64,000 nucleotides of DNA. Origin: Anaerocolumna jejuensis DSM 15929. GTDB lineage: Bacteria > Bacillota > Clostridia > Lachnospirales > Lachnospiraceae. Position 1 is the stretch's first letter. Every line of letters begins with the position of its first letter. The notes under the pieces are model-generated. The model saw only the letters and a list, made by a program, of their open reading frames with translations. It was not told the DNA's origin and ran no database searches. The position numbers and the translations under genes were made by a program. The stretch spans positions 1 through 64,000 of the forward strand of contig NZ_FRAC01000024.1 of assembly GCF_900142215.1 (NCBI RefSeq), read 5' to 3'. Shown one piece after another: positions 52,360-60,000 of the stretch.

Positions 52360-53015
52360 TTGTTATCAAAAATAACCAGTTCATTATTTATTACAGCGTA
52401 CCACAGCTCTTCCTCCCTGGAAAGGCTCAGCCTTCCGGCGGTCAATTCTGTAAGGCTCTGGCGGAAGGAAGAAAAGATCTCCTCCGGTATCAAAAGAGAG
52501 AGCGTTACCTTATCCTGATATTCCTCTTTCAACAGATATATTCCCATCTGGGCAATGGTATACTTTAGCTTGCCGGTCAGAGTATAATCAATTAGAATAT
52601 CTGACTTGAAGCCTAAGGTCTTTTCGATGACCTCAGCATTCCGAAGTCCTTCCTTTGCAGCACTCTGGTAGGCATGCACCAAACCGCCGGTACCGAGCAG
52701 CGTACCGCCGAAATACCTTGTAACTACAATGAGGACATTATGAAGCCCTTCCTGTACAATAAGGTCAAGGATGGGAAGCCCGGCAGTTTTTGCCGGTTCA
52801 CCGTCATCGCTTAAGCGTTTGATTTCATCCTTGCTGCCAATTGCATAGGCATAGCAGTTATGCCTGGCAGAGGAATGCTCTTTTTTTACCTGTTCAATGA
52901 ACCGGAGTGCTTCTTCCTCGGAAGAGACCGGATAGATTGAAGCAATAAATCTGGATTTTTTAACCGACACCTCACCGGTGCTGTATCCGTATACTGTTCG
53001 GCAGCTTTCGTTCAT
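52356..53015 (-). CDS. yigZ: YigZ/IMPACT family protein
   Basis: 219 aa. The UPF0029/IMPACT domain shows KKSRFIASIYPVSSEEEALR, ARHNCYAYAIG, LSDDGEPAKTAGLPIL and RYFGGTLLGTGGLVHAYQSA, with the DUF1949 ferredoxin-like C-terminal domain. Proposed roles involve translation or RNA binding; not settled. The start is ATG 53015 after AAGGGGA, which lies within the end of the DUF4250 gene ten bases upstream. Confidence 0.9.
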   Translation of the reverse strand: MNESCRTVYGYSTGEVSVKKSRFIASIYPVSSEEEALRFIEQVKKEHSSARHNCYAYAIGSKDEIKRLSDDGEPAKTAGLPILDLIVQEGLHNVLIVVTRYFGGTLLGTGGLVHAYQSAAKEGLRNAEVIEKTLGFKSDILIDYTLTGKLKYTIAQMGIYLLKEEYQDKVTLSLLIPEEIFSSFRQSLTELTAGRLSLSREEELWYAVINNELVIFDNN

Positions 53016-53025
53016 TGCTGTCCCC

Positions 53026-53202
53026 TTATCTGAATTGATTTTGATCAGGAATATATTCATAGTGAATGATATTTAACCTGTCTTTTAAATCCTGCTCGTT
53101 AATTTCCAGTATTTCGCATAGTTCTGTTAAGGTTTTGAATTTATCCCTTAATTGGGTATTAACGTAACTTAACAGTATGAATGGGTCCTTGGGCAGTGTC
53201 AT
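53026..53202 (-). CDS. DUF4250 domain small protein
   Basis: 58 aa, short and easily missed. Translation starts MTLPKDPFILLSYVNTQLRD and ends IHYEYIPDQNQFR, matching DUF4250 along its whole length. The start ATG 53202 is seven bases after AGGAGG. Its TAA overlaps the ribosome site of yigZ, ten bases before that start, so the two are one transcript. The middle (TELCEILEINEQDLKDRLN) has helix-turn-helix-like spacing. Role unknown. Confidence 0.88.
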   Translation of the reverse strand: MTLPKDPFILLSYVNTQLRDKFKTLTELCEILEINEQDLKDRLNIIHYEYIPDQNQFR

Positions 53203-53290
53203 GATGTCCTCCTAAGCAGTATTTTTTACTATTATAACATAAGCTTAGTTAAAACAAAATAGGATTTCAAATGTAATAAGGGGGGGGATT

Positions 53291-53537
53291 GGGAACGGAC
53301 GATGATTTTTGCTTACCTTTCGTAATTTTCTCGTTCGGGGTTCCGAATTCCACTAAAATGCCAGCAGCTGTTCCTGGCAGGTGAAATTATACCAAACTCG
53401 CTGACAGGTTGTTTCGGTGTGGAGCTGTGAGCTCAGACAGTGGTATAATTTTACCTAGGAACAGCTGCTGCCATTTAAGTGTCATTAGGGAACTCCTTAA
53501 TAGAAAATTACGAAAGGTAAGCCAAAATCATCTGGGT
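53291..53537. repeat. long palindromic repeat, family A copy 3 (inverted)
   Basis: Arms of about 93 nt (53302-53394 and 53440-53534) pair with few interruptions, including GCTTACCTTTCGTAATTTTC and CAGCAGCTGTTCCT. The 45-nt loop has AACTCGCTGACAG and GAGCTCAGACAGT. End motif GGGAACGGACGATGA, TTCC and CACTNAAA/TTTAAGTGTCA blocks match copies 1 and 2 read on the other strand; the stems are unrelated. Confidence 0.8.
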
Positions 53538-53598
53538 ATTGGCAAGAAACCCTTAGACAGTTATTATGTTTTTTGAGTTTTTCTTAGTTTTAGGCACA

Positions 53599-53898
53599 GC
53601 AAACGCATGAAACCAAATAATGGATATACACAGATGACCAAGGGGGGTGTTTGGGAGTTTTGTCTCAAGAGGTTCCTTATGACACTTAAGCGGCAGGAAA
53701 CGTAACTAGGTAAAACAGTGCCACTGTTTGAGCGCATTAACTGACACAGCCATATTTGTCACAGCGAGTTTGGCGCTGATTTACCTGCCAGTTACGTTTT
53801 CTGCCGCTTTAGTGGAATAAGGGTTCTCGCGCAACAAAACTCCCAAACACCCCCCTTGGTCATCGTCCGTTTCCATAAACTTTTTTTCATTCGTTTGC
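53599..53898. repeat. long palindromic repeat, family A copy 2
   Basis: 300 bp bounded by GCAAACGCATGAAAC and TTCATTCGTTTGC. The distal stem, 53637-53663 with 53834-53860, is a perfect 27-bp match. Loop and bulge motifs equal those of copy 1, while stem changes are compensated on the other arm. It sits 60 bp after copy 3 and upstream of rarA. Confidence 0.85.
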
Positions 53899-53915
53899 CT
53901 TTAGGGGGCTTTTAG

Positions 53916-53944
53916 TTGACGGGGAGGGGATTTTTCTATACAAT
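53916..53944 (+). promoter_or_regulatory. rarA promoter
   Basis: TTGACG (53916-53921) and TACAAT (53939-53944) with a 17-bp spacer, 82 bp before rarA and directly outside the palindromic repeat. Confidence 0.6.
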
Positions 53945-54025
53945 AAGAGAACGGAGGTTTGTATGCAGGTGCATTGCGGCTGGAAATGAGGTTATGGACG
54001 GAGCAGTGCGGAAACGGGGTGAATG

Positions 54026-55354
54026 ATGGATTTATTTGATTATATGAGGGAAACACAGAAGGAAAAAGAGGCTCCTCTTGCCAACAGGCTGCGTCCGAAA
54101 ACGCTGGATGAGGTTGTGGGACAGGAGCATATTATTGGGAAGGACAAGCTGCTGTACAGGGCTATTAAAGCGGATAAAATCAGTTCCATTATTTTTTACG
54201 GACCGCCTGGGACGGGTAAGACAACACTTGCCAGAGTTATAGCCAATACCACCAGTGCTGCCTTTCTTCAATTGAATGCTACGGTTGCCGGTAAAAAGGA
54301 TATGGAGGAGGTCATTGGCCAGGCTAAGGATAATATGGGCATGTATGGAAAACGGACCATATTGTTTATAGATGAGATTCACCGTTTTAACAAGGGACAG
54401 CAGGATTATCTTCTGCCCTTTGTGGAGGACGGTACGATAATTTTGATTGGAGCTACAACGGAAAATCCTTATTTTGAAGTTAACGGCGCGCTTATTTCAC
54501 GCTCTGTTATCTTTGAATTGAAGGCGCTGGAGAAAAAGGATATCAGAGAATTAATTGTGAGAGCTGTCTATGACAAGGAAAAGGGAATGGGTAATTATAA
54601 CGGGGAGATTGACCAAGAGGCACTTGATTTTCTCTCCGATATCTCAGGAGGGGATGCCAGAACTGCCTTAAATGCTATTGAGCTTGGAATTCTTACAACG
54701 GAACGGGGAGAGGACGGCAGGATACACATTACCCTGGAAGTGGCTCAGGATTGTGTGCAAAAGAGAGCCATCCGGTATGATAAGACCGGAGACAACCATT
54801 ATGATACCATCTCTGCTTTTATAAAGAGCATGAGGGGGTCGGATGCGGATGCTGCTATTTATTATCTGGCCCGGATGCTCTATGCGGGAGAGAGCGTGTC
54901 CTTTATTGCCAGGCGTATCGTTATCTGTGCCGCTGAGGATGTGTCCAATGCGGACCCTAATGCGCTTGTAGTTGCCAATGCCGCCGCAGAGGCTGTGGAA
55001 AGGTTAGGCATGCCGGAAGCACGGATTGTACTGGCTCAGGCGGCTGCTTATGTTGCCTGTGCACCGAAAAGCAATTCTGCCATAATTGCCATAGATGCCG
55101 CCATGGCTGCCGTAAGAAATGAGCATACTCCCACCATCCCGCCCCATCTGATGGACGCTCATTATAAGGGAGCGCAGAAGTTAGGGCATGGCCTGGATTA
55201 TAAGTATGCTCATTCTTATAAAAACCATTTTGTGAAGCAGCAATATCTTCCCGATGAATTACAGGGCCGCAGCTTTTATGAGCTGTCTGATCAAGGCTAT
55301 GAAAAGACCTTAAAGGAATACCAGGAGCGGATCAGAAGGGAAGCGGAAGAATAG
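54026..55354 (+). CDS. rarA: RarA/MgsA replication-associated AAA ATPase
   Basis: Acts at stalled replication forks; relative of clamp-loader subunits. 442 aa. NRLRPKTLDEVVGQEHIIG, Walker A FYGPPGTGKTTLARV, Walker B LFIDEIHRFNKGQQD, sensor GATTENPYFEVN, and the C-terminal tetramerisation region with KSMRGSDADAAIYYLARML and PPHLMDAHYKGAQKLGHG. ATG 54026 is better spaced from GGGG than ATG 54023. Confidence 0.93.
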   Translation: MDLFDYMRETQKEKEAPLANRLRPKTLDEVVGQEHIIGKDKLLYRAIKADKISSIIFYGPPGTGKTTLARVIANTTSAAFLQLNATVAGKKDMEEVIGQAKDNMGMYGKRTILFIDEIHRFNKGQQDYLLPFVEDGTIILIGATTENPYFEVNGALISRSVIFELKALEKKDIRELIVRAVYDKEKGMGNYNGEIDQEALDFLSDISGGDARTALNAIELGILTTERGEDGRIHITLEVAQDCVQKRAIRYDKTGDNHYDTISAFIKSMRGSDADAAIYYLARMLYAGESVSFIARRIVICAAEDVSNADPNALVVANAAAEAVERLGMPEARIVLAQAAAYVACAPKSNSAIIAIDAAMAAVRNEHTPTIPPHLMDAHYKGAQKLGHGLDYKYAHSYKNHFVKQQYLPDELQGRSFYELSDQGYEKTLKEYQERIRREAEE

Positions 55355-55366
55355 TACCTGCAGGTG

Positions 55367-55600
55367 TTACTGCTTGTCCTTCCTTTTTTTGGCTTCCTCT
55401 TCCCCGCGCTTTTTAAGCAGCTTATATACCAGCATGTAGGCATACAGCAGGATAGGTATTATAATGGTTGAATACAGACTTGCCATTAGAAGTCCCTTTG
55501 AATTGGGAGAGGCGGTAAGACCTGCATAGAGTGTAAAGCCATATAAGGACAGCAAAAGCAGTACGGCTATTAAGGCACCGATACGTTTTATTTTTTTCAT
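55367..55600 (-). CDS. small two-span membrane protein
   Basis: 77 aa: MKKIKRIGALIAVLLLLSLY, a short GLTASPNSKGLL loop, a second helix (YSTIIIPILLYAYMLVYKLL) and a very basic tail. ATG 55600 follows AAAGGGG; the longer frame to 55675 lacks a site. Convergent with rarA with only 12 bp between stops. No function known; it is a common clostridial small membrane protein. Confidence 0.7.
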   Translation of the reverse strand: MKKIKRIGALIAVLLLLSLYGFTLYAGLTASPNSKGLLMASLYSTIIIPILLYAYMLVYKLLKKRGEEEAKKRKDKQ

Positions 55601-55832
55601 AAGAACCCCTTTACTTTCAATGAAATTAGGTTTTGTTAATAACAACAGTATAAAGGAAGTAGTTGTTAAAAACAAGAGGCGATGGCTGTAAAAATAACAG
55701 TCATTAAAGCAAGCAGTTGCAGAGAACCTGTCTATGAAATTTAATTTTTGTGCAAATTGCTGTATAAATATTTAAAAGCCGTAAAAATAATATTGCATAA
55801 TATAGTATTTGTAAATAGATTGCATTTTTTAT

Positions 55833-55914
55833 TTGACAATTATAAAATATCATGTATAATACATTTTAAAGTCAAAGGCGATTATCTCATTTTATGGGAT
55901 GATTGTCTTTTTTT
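55833..55914 (+). promoter_or_regulatory. promoter and attenuator ahead of amtB
   Basis: TTGACA (55833-55838) and TATAAT (55855-55860), 16 bp apart, would start a transcript near 55867. A 15-bp stem (55875-55889 with 55894-55908, several G-U pairs) followed by TTTTTTT lies only about 10 nt into it. Transcription would end before amtB unless antitermination occurs, as ANTAR-type regulators do in clostridial nitrogen operons. No ANTAR gene is in the window. Confidence 0.6.
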
Positions 55915-56086
55915 ATTTCAGCCAGCTGATGGATAAGGTATTAATCGGCCGTATACCTGTAATTTCCTAAGCTGTATCTTTACTGTTTTTTACTTTAATA
56001 AGTTAATGCAGTGCCCGGGAGAAGTAATTGAACTAAACTGTTAATCACTATCCATTAAGAAAATATAAAAAGGAAGGTTAGAGTCT

Positions 56087-57334
56087 ATGGAAATTAGCAA
56101 TGGAAACACCGCATATATACTTATCAGCAGTGCATTAGTACTCTTAATGACTCCGGGTTTGGCATTCTTTTATTCCGGCATGGAAAGAAGAAAAAATGCG
56201 CTTAACACTTTGATGTCCTGTTTCTTCATTTTAGGGCTGGGTTCCGTATTATGGGTTGCAGTAGGATACTCTCTTAGCTTTGGTCCCGATCACGGCGGAA
56301 TTATAGGAGATTTCAGCAAAGCCTTCTTTAATGGGGTTGGATTTGAACCCAATGGGGATTATGCCGGTACCATACCGGAAACGGTATTTGCCGCATTCCA
56401 GATGATGTTTGCTATTATTACTCCCGCACTTATCTGCGGAGCTATAGCAGGCAGAATGAAGTTTTCAGCGTTGTTTGTTTTTGTTACGGCCTGGTCCCTG
56501 CTTGTTTATTACCCTCTGGCACACATGGTCTGGGGTGTTGGCGGTCTTATCAGAGGATTGGGTGCCGTTGACTTTGCCGGCGGAAATGTAGTACACATCA
56601 GTTCCGGTGTATCCGGCCTGGTAGCCTGTATCATTCTTGGAAAGCGCAGGGAATATGGGGTGGTATCCTATAAGCCTCACAATATCCCCTTTGTTGTTCT
56701 TGGCGCAGCTCTTTTATGGTTTGGATGGTTTGGCTTCAACAGCGGAAGTGCTTTGGCAGCGGACGGTCTTGCAGCACATGCCTTTATGACTACGAATACC
56801 TCTGCGGCAGCAGCTCTCCTTTCCTGGATGCTGATCGAAAAAGTTCTTCATGGCAAGCCCACCGTTCTTGGTGCTGCTACCGGTGCTGTAGTAGGACTGG
56901 TGGCTATTACACCGGCTGCCGGCTTTGTACCCATCTGGGCCGCTCTTATTATCGGTCTGCTGGTAAGCCCTATCTGCTATTTCGGCATGACAAAGATTAA
57001 AGGCAGATTCGGTTATGATGATGCATTGGATGCTTTCGGCTGCCATGGACTTGGCGGTATCTGGGGCGGCATTGCAACAGGTTTATTTGCAAAGACCTCC
57101 ATTAACTCAGGTGCTCAGTGGAATGGACTGGTTTTTGGTGATGTGAGATTATTTGGCGCACAGTTATTAAGTATCTTAATTACGATTGTGTTTGCAGGTG
57201 TTGCTACCTTTATTATTGTATCCGTTATCAAGCTGGTAATGCCTATCAAGGTATCACAGGAAGAAGAAGCACAGGGACTTGATATGGTTGAACACGGCGA
57301 AGTTGCATATCCTTCTTTTAACGGTTTGGATTAA
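56087..57334 (+). CDS. amtB: ammonium transporter
   Basis: 415 aa, eleven membrane helices, no signal peptide. LVLLMTPGLAFFYSGMERRK is the Amt family opening. The pore twin histidines are seen in VVHISSGVSGLVA and DAFGCHGLGGIWGGIATG. The cytoplasmic tail (KVSQEEEAQGLDMVEHGEVA) binds PII. Start follows AAGGAAGG. glnK is 35 bp downstream, the standard pair. Confidence 0.96.
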   Translation: MEISNGNTAYILISSALVLLMTPGLAFFYSGMERRKNALNTLMSCFFILGLGSVLWVAVGYSLSFGPDHGGIIGDFSKAFFNGVGFEPNGDYAGTIPETVFAAFQMMFAIITPALICGAIAGRMKFSALFVFVTAWSLLVYYPLAHMVWGVGGLIRGLGAVDFAGGNVVHISSGVSGLVACIILGKRREYGVVSYKPHNIPFVVLGAALLWFGWFGFNSGSALAADGLAAHAFMTTNTSAAAALLSWMLIEKVLHGKPTVLGAATGAVVGLVAITPAAGFVPIWAALIIGLLVSPICYFGMTKIKGRFGYDDALDAFGCHGLGGIWGGIATGLFAKTSINSGAQWNGLVFGDVRLFGAQLLSILITIVFAGVATFIIVSVIKLVMPIKVSQEEEAQGLDMVEHGEVAYPSFNGLD

Positions 57335-57369
57335 CCATTCTCATGAACGAATAGAAAGGAAGACTGTAT

Positions 57370-57708
57370 ATGAAGAAAATCGAAGCAATTGTAAGGCCGG
57401 AGAAGCTGGAGCCTTTAAAGGATGCCTTATTAAAGCAGCAAATCAACGGACTGACCATTAATCAGGTGCTGGGCTGTGGAAAGCAGTATGGTTTCACGGA
57501 GTATGTCAGAGGTAATACCATTATCATGAATACTCTTCCCAAAATTGAAATTACTCTGGTTGTGCCCGACGAACGTCTGGAAGAGATTATCGATACAATC
57601 ATAAGCATCGCTCAGACCGGTAAATTTGGCGATGGCAAGATATTTGTTACGGATGTTGTGGACTGTATCAGAATCCGCACCAAGGAACGCGGGGAAAAAG
57701 CATTATAA
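57370..57708 (+). CDS. glnK: PII nitrogen regulatory protein
   Basis: 112-aa trimeric sensor of ATP/ADP and 2-oxoglutarate that gates AmtB. Start MKKIEAIVRPEKLEPLKDAL; C-loop GKFGDGKIFVTDVVDCIRIR. The T-loop reads GFTEYVRGNTIIMNTLPK: aligned to E. coli, Tyr51 is Ile, so it cannot be uridylylated there. Control must therefore rest on ligand binding. A terminator follows. Confidence 0.95.
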   Translation: MKKIEAIVRPEKLEPLKDALLKQQINGLTINQVLGCGKQYGFTEYVRGNTIIMNTLPKIEITLVVPDERLEEIIDTIISIAQTGKFGDGKIFVTDVVDCIRIRTKERGEKAL

Positions 57709-57730
57709 TGAACGGATAATAGAAACAGCT

Positions 57731-57762
57731 GGGAGAAGCTCCATGGAGCTTCTCCCTTTTTT
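57731..57762 (+). terminator. amtB-glnK terminator
   Basis: GGGAGAAGCTCC is followed at once by AT and its complement GGAGCTTCTCCC, then TTTTTT: a 26-bp perfect palindrome. Confidence 0.88.
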
Positions 57763-58062
57763 CGCTTTCGGCCTTTTTAACTGCCAATTTAATTGGTAAG
57801 GCTTTCTGGTCTTCCAGCCTGCTATATTCGTTGTTAAGGTATCTTGACCTTCAGTCAGGGTATCTTAAGGCTTTCCTATTGTTTTAGGGCTGATATGGGA
57901 TATAATCAAGTAAGACAGAGAACTTTCAGGAAGCTGGCAGTTCCCTGGACATCACTGGAGCGTGTTTGAAAACGGCTTGTGCCTTGTTTTCCGTAAAGTG
58001 GGGCGGCCAGAACAGTACAATGAGTTTTCAGACATGCGCGAACATGAAAAAGGGGGGTGTAA
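57763..58062. other. intergenic region before LytTR gene
   Basis: About 300 bp. TATCTTGACCTTCAGTCAGG and GTATCTTAAGGC partly repeat (57840-57875). GGGATATAATCAAG near 57897 may be a -10 region for the LytTR gene. No ORF was supported. Confidence 0.4.
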
Positions 58063-58515
58063 ATGAAAGTAACAATAAATCAGAACATGGCCTGTACAGA
58101 GGATGAGATCATCATTAATTGCAGTTATCTGGACGAAAGGCTGAAGCAGCTGATAGAGCTGATACGTCAATATTCCTTTTCGATGGAGCTTTTTAAGGGA
58201 AATGAAAGCTATCATATACCATTGGAGAAGATTTTTTATTTTGACTCGGCAGATGGTAAGACCTTTGCCTATACCAAGGACAAAATTTATGAGGCAAAGG
58301 AAAGTCTTAGTGAGCTGGAGGATAAATTAAGAACGACACCTTTTGTCCGTATCAGTAAAAACTGCATTCTCAACAGTTCCTGCCTTGTGAAGGTAAAGCC
58401 CATGGTAAATCACAGGCTGGAAGCCACATTAAAGAATAACGAGAAGGTTATTGTATCCAGAAACTATATTCAGGTGTTAAAAGAAAAGCTATTAATAAGA
58501 GGAGGTCTGACATGA
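58063..58515 (+). CDS. LytTR DNA-binding regulator
   Basis: 150 aa. A LytTR domain fills residues 50-147 (IPLEKIFYFDSADGKTFAYT, FVRISKNCILNSSCLVKVKP, EKVIVSRNYIQVLKEKL); no receiver domain precedes it. Such stand-alone LytTR proteins pair with DUF3021 membrane proteins, and here the DUF3021-like gene overlaps the stop by four bases. Start follows AAGGGGGG. The pair probably self-regulates in response to membrane state. Confidence 0.9.
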   Translation: MKVTINQNMACTEDEIIINCSYLDERLKQLIELIRQYSFSMELFKGNESYHIPLEKIFYFDSADGKTFAYTKDKIYEAKESLSELEDKLRTTPFVRISKNCILNSSCLVKVKPMVNHRLEATLKNNEKVIVSRNYIQVLKEKLLIRGGLT

Positions 58516-58910
58516 ATCATAACCGTAAGATTTTCATCACAAGTACTGCTTTGAGCTTTATGTATGCAGCTTTGTTTCGCTCTGCATTTAATTTAATATG
58601 CGGATATGAGGACAGCAGCAATATATTCTATCTGCAGCTGATTTTGTATCTGGTCATCGTGGAAGCTATCAATCTTTTATTCCTTAAGATGCCTTTTAAG
58701 AATTACCTTACCTTTGCTGTTACGGAAGGCCTTGTATTATATCCGGTTTTCCTGGCGGCCTCTTATTTCTTCAACTGGTTTTCCTTTCGGGACTGGCAGG
58801 CGTTTCTTCTCATGAGCCTTTGTTTTGCAGGAATCTATTCTCTGGTCGTATGGCATTTTTATAGCAGGGACAGGAAGGAAGCCGATGATATAAACAGTCT
58901 GATTAAGTAA
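58512..58910 (+). CDS. DUF3021-like membrane protein
   Basis: 132 aa, four membrane helices, ending in a charged tail. Topology and the overlap with a LytTR gene are the signature of DUF3021 partners, which are thought to hold or modulate the regulator. Sequence motifs are weak (NLLFLKMPFKNYLTFAVTEG; GIYSLVVWHFYSRDRKEADD), so the family rests mainly on context. Confidence 0.75.
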   Translation: MNHNRKIFITSTALSFMYAALFRSAFNLICGYEDSSNIFYLQLILYLVIVEAINLLFLKMPFKNYLTFAVTEGLVLYPVFLAASYFFNWFSFRDWQAFLLMSLCFAGIYSLVVWHFYSRDRKEADDINSLIK

Positions 58911-58982
58911 TAGGAAATAACTCCCTGTTAGAAATAGGACTATTGTAGGATATTATCCCATTAAACTATATTATTACATAAA

Positions 58983-59010
58983 TTGACTTTATTTTCATTT
59001 ATGTTATAAT
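58983..59010 (+). promoter_or_regulatory. promoter of the DUF975 gene
   Basis: TTGACT (58983-58988) and TATAAT (59005-59010), 16 bp apart, 90 bp before the start codon. Confidence 0.65.
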
Positions 59011-59100
59011 GTTAATGTTCTATGCGAATTCTTATAATACGGCATAAATGTTCCAGCCGAATCATAAGGATAGCACACTACTTATAATAGGGAGGATTTT

Positions 59101-59817
59101 ATGTTAACAGCAAGTGATTACAGAGCAAAGGCCAGAGAAGCCTTGAAAGGAAACTGGGGAATTGCAGTGGGTACTGCATTTGCCGTACAGGCAATCAGTG
59201 TAGTATTGGTGGTTATTGCCATTTTAATTTTATTTGCCAGCGGCTTGTCGAATCTGAATTCGTATACCTACGGAGAGCCCAATTTTTCAACAACAGGAAT
59301 ATTGTTTTATCTGGTTATGATAATTGTGGCACTTTTTGTGTCCTATACTTTAACTATCGGCTTTAATTATTTTACTCTGAACCTTGTTAGAGGAAATGAA
59401 TTTAAATTCGACAATATTTTTTCAAGATTTAACAAAATATTTAAGATATTCGGATTGTATTTTATGATGGGATTATTTGTCTCATTGTGGTCCATATTAT
59501 TTTTAATTCCCGGAATTATAGCAAGCTATCGTTATATAATGGCTCCCTTTATTATGGCAGAAGATCCTGAAGTTGGTATTCTGGAAGCCATCGGAAAATC
59601 CAAGGAAATGATGAAAGGGTATAAATGGAGGTTTTTCTGCCTTGAAATTAGTTTTATTGGATGGATCCTATTAAGTGTTTTCACTGCGTATATTGGTCTG
59701 TTATGGGTAACACCTTATATGCAGACTGCCTTTGCGGCTTTCTATCTGGAGGTTTCCGGTCAGAGTGGACAGAACGGGCAGAAAACCCAATATGAGTATG
59801 ATTTAAGTGATGAATAA
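59101..59817 (+). CDS. DUF975 family membrane protein
   Basis: 238 aa. Begins TASDYRAKAREALKGNWGIA, the DUF975 opening, with five to six membrane helices and the conserved IPGIIASYRYIMAPFIMAED and IGKSKEMMKGYKWRFFCLEI. Function unknown; thought to be an integral membrane protein affecting envelope processes. Start follows GGGAGG. A strong terminator follows. Confidence 0.9.
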   Translation: MLTASDYRAKAREALKGNWGIAVGTAFAVQAISVVLVVIAILILFASGLSNLNSYTYGEPNFSTTGILFYLVMIIVALFVSYTLTIGFNYFTLNLVRGNEFKFDNIFSRFNKIFKIFGLYFMMGLFVSLWSILFLIPGIIASYRYIMAPFIMAEDPEVGILEAIGKSKEMMKGYKWRFFCLEISFIGWILLSVFTAYIGLLWVTPYMQTAFAAFYLEVSGQSGQNGQKTQYEYDLSDE

Positions 59818-59838
59818 AATGGATTAAACAGCATTAAT

Positions 59839-59898
59839 AGGCTGTGGCACAGGCTGCCTGACTGATTGGCAGGCACCGGTGCCGCAGCCTTTTTCTTA
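59839..59898 (+). terminator. terminator after DUF975 gene
   Basis: AGGCTGTGGCAC pairs with GTGCCGCAGCCT, with inner GCCTG.../GGCAGGC pairs, followed by TTTTTCTT. Confidence 0.8.
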
Positions 59899-60000
59899 CC
59901 ATTGACCGGGCACATTTTAAGGAATATAATGATAGAAATTGGGATATCAGGATATGATAACCATGTACAATACAAGGAAAAACAGGAGGAAGTAAGAAAG

